From the NCBI RefSeq assembly GCF_000148645.1, contig NC_014541.1:2503139-2567138 (forward strand): a DNA stretch of 64,000 nt, given 5' to 3'. Numbering within the stretch: position 1 is the first letter of the stretch; each line of letters begins with the position of its first letter. Both the position numbers and the translations under genes were made by a program. The notes under the pieces are model-generated. The model did no database searches, was not told the DNA's origin, and saw only the letters and a list, made by a program, of their open reading frames with translations. The stretch is from Ferrimonas balearica DSM 9799. Its GTDB lineage: Bacteria > Pseudomonadota > Gammaproteobacteria > Enterobacterales > Shewanellaceae. This document shows, in pieces, positions 52,867-61,508 of the stretch.

Positions 52867-52883
52867 GGTTCAGGTTATTCCGG

Positions 52884-52911
52884 AAAAAGCGGCCAACCGG
52901 CCGCTTTTTTT
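52884..52911 (+). terminator. Terminator of grxA
   Basis: AGCGGCC (52888-52894), AACC loop, GGCCGCT (52899-52905), T-run. Confidence 0.92.
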
Positions 52912-52952
52912 GTTGTAAAATGAGCGCGTTATTAACGCAACAGGAGAGGTGA

Positions 52953-53576
52953 ATGTTGGAATTGTTGTTAACCCAATTCGTATTACTTTGGGCCGTGATT
53001 GATCCTGTGGGGTCCATCCCGGTGTTCCTGTCCCAAACCCGGGGCATGACTGCCGCACAACAGCGCCGCATCGCCTTTAAAGCCATATTTATCTCCGCCC
53101 TGACCCTGCTGTTCTTCCTGGTAGCCGGTCAGATACTGCTGGAAGCGATGGAAGTGCCCCTGCCCGCCTTCCAGGTAGCCGGTGGCCTGGTGCTGTTGCT
53201 GTTTGCCCTGACCATGATCTTCGGCGAGAGTAAGCCCGCCAGTGAGATCGATCTGCACGATGAAAATCTGTGGGACAAAGCGGTGTACCCGCTGGCCATC
53301 CCTTCCATCGCCTCCCCCGGCGCGATGCTGGCCATCGTGATGCTGACCGACAACACCCGCTTTGACTTTAGCCAGCAAGCGGTCACCGCTGGCATTATGC
53401 TGTCGGTACTGGCCATCACTCTGGTCCTGCTGATGCTGGCCAATCCTATCCAGCGGGTTATCGGCGCTGCAGGTGCCGCCATCGTCAGCCGGGTGATGGG
53501 TCTTATCCTCGCCTCAGTGGCGATGAACGAGCTGCTCAGCGGCTTGCACAGCTATTTCACCCAACTGGCCGGGTAA
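52953..53576 (+). CDS. MarC/YhgN-family membrane protein
   Basis: A 207-residue inner membrane protein with six hydrophobic segments. UPF0056 features: LLLTQFVLLWAVIDPVGSIPVFL near the start, PAFQVAGGLVLLLFAL in the middle and YPLAIPSIASPGAML later. The ribosome-binding site GGAGAGGTG precedes ATG 52953. The family role is uncertain; MarC was once linked to antibiotic resistance without proof. It ends at a strong palindromic terminator. Confidence 0.9.
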   Translation: MLELLLTQFVLLWAVIDPVGSIPVFLSQTRGMTAAQQRRIAFKAIFISALTLLFFLVAGQILLEAMEVPLPAFQVAGGLVLLLFALTMIFGESKPASEIDLHDENLWDKAVYPLAIPSIASPGAMLAIVMLTDNTRFDFSQQAVTAGIMLSVLAITLVLLMLANPIQRVIGAAGAAIVSRVMGLILASVAMNELLSGLHSYFTQLAG

Positions 53577-53590
53577 ACGGTCAGGCACAG

Positions 53591-53619
53591 AAAAGGCCGG
53601 CATATGCCGGCCTTTTTTT
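53591..53619. terminator. Bidirectional terminator
   Basis: GGCCGGC (53595-53601), ATAT, GCCGGCC (53606-53612), with A-run before and T-run after, between convergent genes. Confidence 0.92.
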
Positions 53620-53633
53620 ATGGGCTGACGCGA

Positions 53634-54779
53634 TTACAGCGCGTACTTGAAGGAGAGCATAAAGCGGTTCAGCTCACCATCGTCACCGTCGGCCTGTTCG
53701 TTCAACGCGTACAGGTACTCCACACCAATGGTGACCGGCTTCACCGGTGAGTACAGCAGGTTGATGTTGCCGCTGTAGGAGGTCTCGTTGGCGTTGCTGT
53801 TGGCCAGCACATCCGGATTGTCTGCCTCAAAGGCGGACGCAGTGATGTTGCTGCGCCAGCGATCGCTCCACCAGTGCTGGTACGAGACAAAACCGGATAC
53901 CGAGGAGATGGTCTCAGTGCCCGCATCGGTCAACGCCGCACCATTGGCATAGTTCAGGGCGAGATAACGACCCGCACCGTCACCGTAGTTCAGCATGAAC
54001 TTCAGCATGTCCCGGTTGAACACCGGCACCACACCGGCAAAGGAGACGCCATAACCGGTCTCACTTTCGTCAAACCCGTTCTCATCGATCTCGAGCTGAC
54101 GAACCAGACCCGCGATTGAGAAGCTCGCGTCGCCGCCCTTGAAGTTATAGCGGGCAACAAAGTCCGGAATGTAGCTGGAATCGGACTCGACTCGTCCCCC
54201 TTCCGCATTGGTGAAGGTTGCCTTGGGGTTTTCCAGAGCCACCTGGAAGCCACCGGCGGTGTAACGGATCAGACCCTGACGCACGAAGGGGGTGCCTTCG
54301 GCTGCGCCCACAAAGTCCAGCGCCTCCGGCAGCGCGCCGGGGTTCTGGAAGGTGGACCAGGTTTGACCCGCCGTCCAGTTGTCGAAGGTCACTGTCGCGT
54401 GACGCAGACGCGGCGAGTAACTGTTGGACACACGCTGGTTACCGTCTGAGTGGGTAAAGAAATCCAGTTCCAGAAAGAACTTCAGCGTATGGCCATCCAG
54501 ATCACTGTTGGAGGTGAAGTTGAAACGGGTCTCACGAGCCTGGAAGTCGGTTACCGTGCTGGCGCGAGAGTCGTCTCCATAGATGGTGCCGGGTACGTAG
54601 AACTGACGCGACAGGTTGCTGTCGCTCGGCGCACCGTTGCTGTAGTCGCTGACCATGACATCGGCTTTTACATAACCACCAAATTTGAATTCGGTGTCAG
54701 CCTGGGCCAGAGGAGAAGCCGCCAGTAGCGCGATTGCCACCGGGGCCAGTGCAGTTTTGGGCAGTTTAAACGTGTTCAC
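53634..54779 (-). CDS. DcaP-like outer membrane porin
   Basis: A 381-residue porin with signal peptide (PVAIALLAASPLAQA) and typical DcaP elements: FKFGGYVKADVMVS, SRFNFTSNSD-like RETRFNFTSNSDLDGHTLKFF, and HATVTFDNWTAGQTWSTF. The start is a GTG (54779), with GGAGAGA upstream. The C-terminal residues FMLSFKYAL end in Leu and not Phe, a mild deviation. DcaP porins import small organic acids, but the substrate here is unknown. No neighbouring transport gene. Confidence 0.85.
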   Translation of the reverse strand: MNTFKLPKTALAPVAIALLAASPLAQADTEFKFGGYVKADVMVSDYSNGAPSDSNLSRQFYVPGTIYGDDSRASTVTDFQARETRFNFTSNSDLDGHTLKFFLELDFFTHSDGNQRVSNSYSPRLRHATVTFDNWTAGQTWSTFQNPGALPEALDFVGAAEGTPFVRQGLIRYTAGGFQVALENPKATFTNAEGGRVESDSSYIPDFVARYNFKGGDASFSIAGLVRQLEIDENGFDESETGYGVSFAGVVPVFNRDMLKFMLNYGDGAGRYLALNYANGAALTDAGTETISSVSGFVSYQHWWSDRWRSNITASAFEADNPDVLANSNANETSYSGNINLLYSPVKPVTIGVEYLYALNEQADGDDGELNRFMLSFKYAL

Positions 54780-55092
54780 CTAGATCTCTCCCTGTCATCA
54801 TTATGATCCAAAGGTACTATCTAGCAGCCGCACCCTACCCTGTATTGGCAAAAAGTCGAAAACAGAACAGGAACTTCCGTGCTACCTGTAGACAACATAG
54901 TACAGAGATTGAACTTTATTCCATGAATATGAAGGATCTTTTACTGAAATCGCGCGCCAGAGCTAAGTCACTTAAAAAAGACAAAAAGCCTGGAGAAAAA
55001 TTTTTGCGTTAAAAAAAACGCCAACAGATTGTGCGATTTTCGCAAGATTGGGATGCAGGGGGAGTGAACAAGACGAAAACGGGAAGAAAGAA
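54780..55092. other. Intergenic region between porin and tRNA array
   Basis: A 313-base AT-rich gap. It holds the leftward porin promoter and the 3' end of the tRNA transcript. An eight-T run on the minus strand (55019-55012) could help termination. A 29-codon frame at 54923-55012 (basic, no good ribosome-binding site) is not supported as a gene. Confidence 0.4.
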
Positions 55093-55168
55093 TGGTGGGT
55101 CGTGAAGGACTCGAACCTTCGACCAATTGGTTAAAAGCCAACTGCTCTACCAACTGAGCTAACGACCC
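55093..55168 (-). tRNA. tRNA-Lys(UUU), copy 9 (most promoter-distal)
   Basis: 76 bases including encoded CCA. Starts GGGTCGTTAGCTCAGTTGG; anticodon loop CTTTTAA gives anticodon UUU; T-arm GGTTCGAGTCC. Close to E. coli tRNA-Lys. Confidence 0.97.
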
Positions 55169-55199
55169 ACTGAGGGGTGCCTTCGCAGGGGGCGAAGAG

Positions 55200-55275
55200 T
55201 GGTGGGTCGTGAAGGACTCGAACCTTCGACCAATTGGTTAAAAGCCAACTGCTCTACCAACTGAGCTAACGACCC
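55200..55275 (-). tRNA. tRNA-Lys(UUU), copy 8
   Basis: Identical in sequence to copy 9, CCA encoded. The spacer before it contains a short CTTCGC...GCGAAG inverted repeat. Confidence 0.97.
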
Positions 55276-55306
55276 ACTGAGGGGGTACTTCGCAAGGGGC
55301 GAAGAA

Positions 55307-55382
55307 TGGTGGGTCGTGAAGGACTCGAACCTTCGACCAATTGGTTAAAAGCCAACTGCTCTACCAACTGAGCTAACGACCC
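55307..55382 (-). tRNA. tRNA-Lys(UUU), copy 7
   Basis: Same sequence, anticodon loop CTTTTAA, CCA encoded. Confidence 0.97.
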
Positions 55383-55414
55383 ACTGAGGGGGTACTTCGC
55401 AAGGGGCGAAGAAG

Positions 55415-55490
55415 TGGTGGGTCGTGAAGGACTCGAACCTTCGACCAATTGGTTAAAAGCCAACTGCTCTACCAACTGAGCTAACGACCC
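55415..55490 (-). tRNA. tRNA-Lys(UUU), copy 6
   Basis: Same sequence, anticodon loop CTTTTAA, CCA encoded. Confidence 0.97.
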
Positions 55491-55520
55491 ACTGGGGTTT
55501 CCTCGCAAAGGGCGAAGAAG

Positions 55521-55596
55521 TGGTGGGTCGTGAAGGATTCGAACCTTCGACCAATTGGTTAAAAGCCAACTGCTCTACCAACTGAGCTAACGACCC
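55521..55596 (-). tRNA. tRNA-Lys(UUU), copy 5 (single-base variant)
   Basis: Differs from the other eight by one base in the T-arm: GGTTCGAATCC where the others have GGTTCGAGTCC. This is the same T-loop form as E. coli tRNA-Lys, so probably functional. Confidence 0.97.
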
Positions 55597-55625
55597 ACTG
55601 AGGTTTCCTCGCAAAGCGCGAAGAG

Positions 55626-55701
55626 TGGTGGGTCGTGAAGGACTCGAACCTTCGACCAATTGGTTAAAAGCCAACTGCTCTACCAACTGAGCTAACGACC
55701 C
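55626..55701 (-). tRNA. tRNA-Lys(UUU), copy 4
   Basis: Same sequence as the majority copies, CCA encoded. Confidence 0.97.
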
Positions 55702-55732
55702 ACTAAAGGTTTTCCCCGCAGAAGCGAAGAAG

Positions 55733-55808
55733 TGGTGGGTCGTGAAGGACTCGAACCTTCGACCAATTGGTTAAAAGCCAACTGCTCTACCAACTGAGCT
55801 AACGACCC
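55733..55808 (-). tRNA. tRNA-Lys(UUU), copy 3
   Basis: Same sequence as the majority copies, CCA encoded. Confidence 0.97.
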
Positions 55809-55839
55809 ACTAAAGGTTTCTTCGCAAGAGGCGAAGAAG

Positions 55840-55915
55840 TGGTGGGTCGTGAAGGACTCGAACCTTCGACCAATTGGTTAAAAGCCAACTGCTCTACCAA
55901 CTGAGCTAACGACCC
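55840..55915 (-). tRNA. tRNA-Lys(UUU), copy 2
   Basis: Same sequence as the majority copies, CCA encoded. Confidence 0.97.
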
Positions 55916-55945
55916 ACTTAGGGATTCTTCGCGAAAGGCGAAGAG

Positions 55946-56021
55946 TGGTGGGTCGTGAAGGACTCGAACCTTCGACCAATTGGTTAAAAGCCAACTGCTC
56001 TACCAACTGAGCTAACGACCC
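55946..56021 (-). tRNA. tRNA-Lys(UUU), copy 1 (promoter-proximal)
   Basis: Same sequence as the majority copies, CCA encoded. First in the transcript, about 50 bases from the predicted start of transcription. Confidence 0.97.
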
Positions 56022-56076
56022 ACTGGGGTTTGCCTACAGTGTCGGGTTCAGCACCCTCCCCTGTCGACGGGCGGCT

Positions 56077-56104
56077 ATAATACCAAGTTCGTTTGGCCAT
56101 GCAA
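56077..56104 (-). promoter_or_regulatory. Promoter of the tRNA-Lys array
   Basis: On the minus strand TTGCAT (56104-56099), 16 bases, TATTAT (56082-56077), then a GC-rich discriminator AGCCGCCCG. The GC-rich discriminator is typical of stringently controlled stable-RNA promoters. The only upstream gene on this strand is cpoB. Confidence 0.65.
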
Positions 56105-56198
56105 CCGGATTTTCTGATTTTCGTGCCACTTGCCCACAAAAGCGCCGAAGCGGTTAAAAAATCCAATTTTCCCAGTGCCGACAGGCCCTTGGACCCGC

Positions 56199-56933
56199 TT
56201 AATTGAGGTGTTTTTGCGCCATGTTAGCCGCACTGCTGCCGCTGTATTCGCTGATCACCTGCTTAAAGAAGCGTTGTGCCGTTGCCTTATCCCCCTGACG
56301 ATCCGCAATCAATCCCTGCTTCAGCAGAGAATCTGAGCGTTTAGAGGATTTCGGATACTTGTCAGCCACCGTGGCGAACATGGTGCCGGCTTCCGCCAGT
56401 TGACCCTGATTGTAGAGCAGCTGGCCCAGCCAATAATACGCATTGGGAGTATAGCTGGAGTCGGGGTACTGCTCGATAAAGCGACGAAACGCCGGAATGG
56501 CGTCGTCAAAGCGACGTTCCTTGGTGGCCAGGTTCAGGGCCTGGGTGTAGGCGTCGGCTTCAGACAGGGAGGAAACAGCGGGTGTGGAAGAGGGAGCGGT
56601 GGCAGCGGGCGCGGCGGCCTGAGGGGCGCTCTGCAGTTTGGCCAGGTCCTGGTACAGCTGACGCTGGCGTTCCAGCATCTGCTGGATCTGGTAGGCCTGG
56701 TTTTCACTCTGGCCACGCAGTTCACCGATTTCGCGCTGCATCTGGTCCAGTGTCTGCTGCAGTTGCAGCTGGGACTGGTTACGGGCCTGCATCTGGCGCT
56801 CCAGACGGTCCACCCGGCTGTTGATATCGCCCGAACGGGCACTACTTGGGGCAGCCTCTACAACGGGAGCGGGCGCAGCCAATGGCTGCGCCCCCCAGCA
56901 TAGAAGTGCCGTAACAATGACGACTCGCTTCAT
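56199..56933 (-). CDS. cpoB: Cell division coordinator CpoB (YbgF)
   Basis: A periplasmic Tol-Pal partner of 244 residues that coordinates PBP1B synthesis with outer membrane constriction. Signal peptide VVIVTALLCWGAQPLAA; coiled-coil trimerisation region RVDRLERQMQARNQSQLQLQQ and following; then Ala/Pro-rich linker and three TPRs, seen as AYTQALNLATKERRFDDAIPAFRRF, PNAYYWLGQLLYNQGQ and KSSKRSDSLLKQGLIADRQGD. Last gene of the tol-pal cluster and 15 bases after pal. Confidence 0.95.
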   Translation of the reverse strand: MKRVVIVTALLCWGAQPLAAPAPVVEAAPSSARSGDINSRVDRLERQMQARNQSQLQLQQTLDQMQREIGELRGQSENQAYQIQQMLERQRQLYQDLAKLQSAPQAAAPAATAPSSTPAVSSLSEADAYTQALNLATKERRFDDAIPAFRRFIEQYPDSSYTPNAYYWLGQLLYNQGQLAEAGTMFATVADKYPKSSKRSDSLLKQGLIADRQGDKATAQRFFKQVISEYSGSSAANMAQKHLN

Positions 56934-56948
56934 AGCTTTCCTACCGGA

Positions 56949-57476
56949 TTAGTACACCAGTACCGCGCGACGGTTCTTGGCGTGGGCCGCGTCAGTGGCG
57001 GAGGAGTCCAGCGGCTTCTCTTCACCGTAGGATACGATGGTGATTTGAGAAGACAGTACGCCCAGACCCTGCAGGTAACGCTCTACCGCTTTCGCACGAC
57101 GCTCGCCCAGGGCGATGTTGTACTCAGGGGTACCGCGCTCATCAGCGTGACCTTCGATCAGTACTTTGGTGCTCGGGTTTTCTACCAGGAAGGCCGCGTG
57201 GGCTTCCAGCAGTTCAGCGTACTGGCCGGATACATCGCTACGGTCGAAGTCGAAGTAGATGATGTGTTCCTGACGCAGCTGCTCGTACTTCTGACGCTGG
57301 ATCTCTTCCGGAGTCTGTACCTGCTCGATAGCACCGGTTTGAACGCCGGATTCTACCTGCTGCTGGTTAGAGCTGGAGGAGGACTGAGCGTCGGTGTCGC
57401 TGGTAGAGCTACAGGCAGTCAGAGCCAGGGCGGGAACCGCAATCAGCAAACCCTTAAGAACTTGGTTCAATTTCAT
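56949..57476 (-). CDS. pal: Peptidoglycan-associated lipoprotein Pal
   Basis: A 175-residue OmpA-domain lipoprotein. Lipobox [10 protein letters not shown]; the peptidoglycan-binding region is [40 protein letters not shown] and [11 protein letters not shown], with the conserved Asp and Arg of the diaminopimelate site. Works with TolB and TolA in outer membrane constriction. Confidence 0.97.
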   Translation of the reverse strand: MKLNQVLKGLLIAVPALALTACSSTSDTDAQSSSSSNQQQVESGVQTGAIEQVQTPEEIQRQKYEQLRQEHIIYFDFDRSDVSGQYAELLEAHAAFLVENPSTKVLIEGHADERGTPEYNIALGERRAKAVERYLQGLGVLSSQITIVSYGEEKPLDSSATDAAHAKNRRAVLVY

Positions 57477-57515
57477 CGGACGAATCCTATTTCTTTTACT
57501 TAGTGACGATACTTC

Positions 57516-58880
57516 TTACAGGAACGGTGACCAGGCCGGGGCTTTTACATTGCCCACCTGCACTGGCAGTCGCGCCTTAAAACGGCCATCCATGGAGACC
57601 GCAGCCAAAACCTGTCGACCATTATGGGTGGTGCCATAGATGATCATGCTGCCATTGGGGGCTACGCTCGGCGACTCATCGAGGTAGGTCTCGGTGAGCA
57701 CGTCCATGTAACCGGTGCTCAACTCCATACGCGCGATGTTGAACTTCCCATTGGTGCGATTAACCATCACCAGATAGCGACCATCTGGCGTCATCGAGCC
57801 TCCGAGGTTCCATTCACCTTGGAATGTAAGCCTCTGAATTCGACCGGAATCCAAATATACTCGATATATCTGGGGGCGACCACCCCGCTCTGACGTGAAT
57901 ACCAGAGACTTGCCATCGGGGGCCCAGGTCGGCTCGGTGTCGATGGCGTAGTGGTTGGTGATCCGTTTCAGCGCACGGGTGGCCAGGTCCAGAGTGTAGA
58001 TTTCGGAACTGCCGTCTTTTGACAACGTCATCGCCAGTTGCTTGCCATCCGGGGACCAGGAGGGCGAACCGTTGATGCCGGCAAAGCTGGTCACCCGTTC
58101 ACGCTGCTGGGTGTAGAGATCCTGAACGTAGATCTCAGAGCGGCGATTCTCAAAGGAGACGTAAGCCAGCTTGCGGCCATCCGGCGACCAGGACGGCGAC
58201 ATCAGCGGCTCACGGGAGCGCAGCAGTACCGTCTCGTTGTAACCGTCATAGTCGGCTACGCGGAGCTGGAACTTAAAGGGAGCAGCAGATTCGTCGACGG
58301 TGACGTAGGCGATCTTGGTCAAGAACGCGCCTTTCACGCCGGTCAGGGCTTCATACACCAGATCAGAGATGCGGTGACCGTATTGGCGGAACTGCGCCTT
58401 GCTGATCACGGTCTCGCGGCCTTCGATAATGTGGTCATTGGTCTTGACCAGGCCGTTACCGTCAAAGCCCTGGGTATCCCCACCCGTGGCCTGAGCGCGG
58501 ATCAGATCCACCAACTCAAACACCACCTTAAACTGGTCGGCGCCCTGCTGGCTTACCTTACCCACCACCACCGCTTCGGCACCGGTATTGACCCAGGCTT
58601 CCAGGTCCATCTGCGCCTCGTTGCTGATGGCGGTCTGCGGCAACTGGGTCACCGGCAGCGGGTTAAAGCTGCCAGAGCGGGCCAGGTCAGAGGTCACCAC
58701 ATCGCTGATCTGCTCGGGCATCGGGCCCGGGCCTTCCCAGACAAAGGGCACTACGGCCACCGGACGGGCGGCATTGACGCCCTCGGTGATCACAATCTCC
58801 AGGGTGGCGCGCGCCGGCATCGACACCAGCAGCACCATGGCCAAGGCGGCCTGAACAAAACGTGGGATCCAGGAGTTCAT
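57516..58880 (-). CDS. tolB: Tol-Pal system protein TolB
   Basis: Periplasmic protein of about 454 residues: signal peptide ([17 protein letters not shown]), N-terminal domain, and a six-bladed propeller with repeated [33 protein letters not shown] and [11 protein letters not shown] motifs. Binds Pal and TolA. Two adjacent ATG codons (58883 and 58880) follow AAGGAC; the second is better spaced. The next upstream gene, tolA, ends only seven bases before. Confidence 0.97.
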   Translation of the reverse strand: MNSWIPRFVQAALAMVLLVSMPARATLEIVITEGVNAARPVAVVPFVWEGPGPMPEQISDVVTSDLARSGSFNPLPVTQLPQTAISNEAQMDLEAWVNTGAEAVVVGKVSQQGADQFKVVFELVDLIRAQATGGDTQGFDGNGLVKTNDHIIEGRETVISKAQFRQYGHRISDLVYEALTGVKGAFLTKIAYVTVDESAAPFKFQLRVADYDGYNETVLLRSREPLMSPSWSPDGRKLAYVSFENRRSEIYVQDLYTQQRERVTSFAGINGSPSWSPDGKQLAMTLSKDGSSEIYTLDLATRALKRITNHYAIDTEPTWAPDGKSLVFTSERGGRPQIYRVYLDSGRIQRLTFQGEWNLGGSMTPDGRYLVMVNRTNGKFNIARMELSTGYMDVLTETYLDESPSVAPNGSMIIYGTTHNGRQVLAAVSMDGRFKARLPVQVGNVKAPAWSPFL

Positions 58881-58887
58881 CATGTCC

Positions 58888-59814
58888 TTACAGTTCCGGT
58901 TCTACGGTTAAGTCAATCTGTTTGAGCTGGTTGTACACATCCGGCTCTTTCGATACGGGCAACTGGCCAGCGGCCTGAATCGCGGCTTGGGTGGCACGGC
59001 ATACGCCGGGGTCACCGGAGAGCACCCGCGAGTCAAACACAAAGCCGTCCGGGGCCAGGTTGATGCGAACCCGACACTGCTTGCCACGCATACTGGTATC
59101 GGTACGCAGGTTGCGTTGAATCACCTGACGAATCAATACCGAGTAGCGTTCCACCTCAGTCAGCACTTGCTGCTGACGGGCCTGGGCCAGTTCCGCCTGC
59201 TCCGCCGCCATCTGGGCAGCCAGCTCGGCCTCACGGGCTTTCCGGGCCGCTTCCTCGGCTTCCTTACGCTTGCGCTCTTCCTCTTTGCGCTTGCGCTCGG
59301 CTTCCGCTTTGCGGGCCGCTTCCTCTTCCGCCTTGCGCTTGCGCTCGGCTTCCTGACGGGCGGCTTCCTCCTTGGCGCGCTGTTCAGCGGCCTGGCGGGC
59401 GCGTTTTTCCTCTTCCTGTTGCTTGATCTTGGCCTGCTTGGCGGCCTCTTCAGCCCGCTTCACTTCAGCCTGGCGCTGCTGACGCTCCTGCTCCAGCTTA
59501 CGCAGGCGATCCTGCTCAGCCTGGCGTTTGCGTTCCGCTTCCTTGGCCTGGCGCTCCAGATCAGCCTGGCGTTGGCGCTCCGCTTCGCGGGCCGCGGCCT
59601 GCTCTGCCTGGATGCGCTTCACGTGTTGCTCGACCTGGGCTTTATCAACGGTCACCGCCTGAACCACCGGCGCACTGGCCTGAGGCTGCGGTTTGGGCTT
59701 GCTGGAGAAGTCTACGCTGACTGCCAACAAGCCCAACAGACCGGCGTGCAACAGCACCGACACCGCAAGCGGGATGCCGATGGGCGATTGGCCGGGTTGG
59801 GTCTGCTTACTCAT
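58888..59814 (-). CDS. tolA: TolA
   Basis: Inner membrane-anchored spanner of 308 residues. One N-terminal membrane helix ([20 protein letters not shown]) with the SHLS-like segment, a long Lys/Glu/Ala/Arg-rich helical domain II (about residues 60-210), and the C-terminal domain III ending [38 protein letters not shown]. It transmits proton-motive force from TolQR to the envelope. Start overlaps the tolR end by eight bases. Confidence 0.96.
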   Translation of the reverse strand: MSKQTQPGQSPIGIPLAVSVLLHAGLLGLLAVSVDFSSKPKPQPQASAPVVQAVTVDKAQVEQHVKRIQAEQAAAREAERQRQADLERQAKEAERKRQAEQDRLRKLEQERQQRQAEVKRAEEAAKQAKIKQQEEEKRARQAAEQRAKEEAARQEAERKRKAEEEAARKAEAERKRKEEERKRKEAEEAARKAREAELAAQMAAEQAELAQARQQQVLTEVERYSVLIRQVIQRNLRTDTSMRGKQCRVRINLAPDGFVFDSRVLSGDPGVCRATQAAIQAAGQLPVSKEPDVYNQLKQIDLTVEPEL

Positions 59815-60238
59815 TGGATTCTGTCATCAAACCAACGGAGGGTACGCCGGCGCTTTGCAGGCTTACCATCAATTGAACAATCTGGTCATAGGAGACGTTG
59901 CGGTCACCATTCACCACCACCGGCCGATCCGGGTTGATCTGCAACTCCGCGGCCACCAGCGCGGCCAGCTCATCGAGCATCAGCGGCTTGCGCTCATCCA
60001 CGGAGCCATTGTCGAGGAAGTACTCCCCTTCCGAATTGACCGACGCCACCAGCGGCGGCTTGGAATCAGCGGAGAGGGGCTCGGCACTGGCCTGGGGCAG
60101 ATCCACCTTAACGCCCTGGGTCACCAGCGGCGCGGTTGCCATAAAGATGATCAACAGCACCAGCATCACGTCGATATAGGGAACGACGTTAATCTCCGCC
60201 ACCTTACGGCGTCGTTTACGCTGGTATCCGGCCATCAT
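59807..60238 (-). CDS. tolR: TolR
   Basis: A 143-residue ExbD/TolR-family stator protein. Single helix INVVPYIDVMLVLLIIFMATAP with the conserved membrane Asp in YIDVMLVLL that carries the proton pathway. The periplasmic part ends with the ExbD-type VVNGDRNVSYDQIVQLMVSLQSAG. Start overlaps tolQ stop by four bases. Confidence 0.96.
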   Translation of the reverse strand: MMAGYQRKRRRKVAEINVVPYIDVMLVLLIIFMATAPLVTQGVKVDLPQASAEPLSADSKPPLVASVNSEGEYFLDNGSVDERKPLMLDELAALVAAELQINPDRPVVVNGDRNVSYDQIVQLMVSLQSAGVPSVGLMTESNE

Positions 60239-60927
60239 GCGCGGGGCTCTCCCTGCTGGCTGTAGGCCTGACGATGCAGGATCGCGGAGAACTCATCCAT
60301 AAAGTTGGCGTAGCTGTTCTCCAGCTTTTCAACCCGGGTGGAGAATCGGTTGAAGAAGATCACCGCCGGAATCGCGGCAAACAGACCCATCGCGGTCGCG
60401 ATCAGCGCTTCGGCGATACCGGGTGCCACCATGTTCAGGGTGGCGTGCTGCACACTGCCCAGGGCGATAAAGGAGTTCATGATGCCCCATACGGTGCCAA
60501 ACAGGCCGATGTAGGGGCTGGTGGAACCGATGGTGGCCAGCATCGGCAGATGCTGTTCCAGCTTGTCCACTTCGCGGGAGAGGGAAACGCGCATGGCGCG
60601 GTAGCTGCCGTCCATCACCGCTTCAGCGCTGCGGGAGGACTTGGAGAGACGGGCGTACTCTTTAAAGCCGTTGGTGAACATCAGCTCCAGGCCGCTGTTC
60701 TGGTCGCCACGGGCGGAGAGTTCCTGGTACAGGCGGTTAAGGTCGACGCCGGACCAGAAGCGGTCTTCAAAACGCTGGGCGCGACGCTGCGCCTCTTTAA
60801 GGGCTTTCTGGCGCTGGAAGATGACGGTCCAGGCGGCGACTGACATCAGCAGCAGGAAAATCATCACCAGCTTGACCAGCAAGCTCGCTTCCAAAAAGAG
60901 GCCAATAAACGAGATCTCAGCCGGCAC
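60235..60927 (-). CDS. tolQ: TolQ
   Basis: ExbB/MotA-family proton channel subunit of about 230 residues with three membrane helices: SLLVKLVMIFLLLMSVAAW, TIGSTSPYIGLFGTVWGIMNSF and IAEALIATAMGLFAAIPAVIFF. A GTG at 60927 is the best start: AGGAG is seven bases upstream, and the frame further up has a TTG with no room for a ribosome-binding site. Overlaps the ybgC end by about 11 bases. Confidence 0.95.
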   Translation of the reverse strand: MPAEISFIGLFLEASLLVKLVMIFLLLMSVAAWTVIFQRQKALKEAQRRAQRFEDRFWSGVDLNRLYQELSARGDQNSGLELMFTNGFKEYARLSKSSRSAEAVMDGSYRAMRVSLSREVDKLEQHLPMLATIGSTSPYIGLFGTVWGIMNSFIALGSVQHATLNMVAPGIAEALIATAMGLFAAIPAVIFFNRFSTRVEKLENSYANFMDEFSAILHRQAYSQQGEPRA

Positions 60928-61336
60928 GTGCAAGCTCCTGTTTGATCGATTGAGGAATTTTCTTTGGTGTAAAAGTATCGGCGCTCAAGCTGCCGATCTT
61001 GACCTGGGCCTGGCAATACACCTCGCCCACCTCATCCATGAGCTGCTGTTCAAACACCAGGCTGACCGCCCCGAGTTTGACCAGCCGGGTCACGACGTCG
61101 AGTTGCTGATTGAACCGGGCCGGGCGGACAAAGTCGATGGTCATCTGACGCACCGCAAACACCAGGTCTTCCGCCATCAGTCGGTCCTGCTCGAAACCGA
61201 GGCTGCGTAGCCATTCAGTCCGTGCATGTTCGAAGAAGTTCAAATAATTGGCGTGGTAGACCACGCCGCCGGCGTCGGTGTCCGAATAGTACACCCGCAC
61301 CGGCCAATGAAAGGCTTCGCTCGCCACTGCTTCCAT
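60917..61336 (-). CDS. ybgC: Acyl-CoA thioesterase YbgC
   Basis: A hotdog-fold thioesterase of 139 residues. The active-site region is YYSDTDAGGVVYHANYLNFFEHARTEWL, with the catalytic Asp and helix HANYLNFFEHAR. The first gene of the tol-pal operon, as in E. coli. The ATG at 61336 has only a weak ribosome-binding site; a later GTG is possible. Confidence 0.95.
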   Translation of the reverse strand: MEAVASEAFHWPVRVYYSDTDAGGVVYHANYLNFFEHARTEWLRSLGFEQDRLMAEDLVFAVRQMTIDFVRPARFNQQLDVVTRLVKLGAVSLVFEQQLMDEVGEVYCQAQVKIGSLSADTFTPKKIPQSIKQELARAG

Positions 61337-61465
61337 CGCGTCGTTAAAAAATGGGTTCGGCTACTATACCCGAGCGCTTTCTGTGATGGGAGTGGCGAAC
61401 CGCCGCTTGCGCAGTAAATAACGGATAAAAAACGGTAACAAACGCCCCATTCTGAAGAAACCATG

Positions 61466-61494
61466 AAAAACGGCGGCCTTTTGGCCGCCGTTTT
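61466..61494 (-). terminator. Terminator of the prolyl oligopeptidase gene
   Basis: CGGCGGCC (61471-61478), TTTT loop, GGCCGCCG (61483-61490), with T-runs on both strands. Confidence 0.85.
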
Positions 61495-61508
61495 GCTGGG
61501 GTAAGTGG

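Noticed and set aside
54923-55012. 29-codon basic small gene
   Set aside because: No good ribosome-binding site and it lies in an AT-rich control region where short frames are expected by chance.
55200-55700. Protein-coding frames containing the repeated motif GSLAQLVEQLAFNQLVEGSSPSRP
   Set aside because: They are translations through tRNA genes; the repeats follow the tRNA period.
55093-56021. CRISPR array
   Set aside because: The regular repeats are complete 76-base tRNA-Lys genes with anticodon and CCA; spacers are short and similar to each other.
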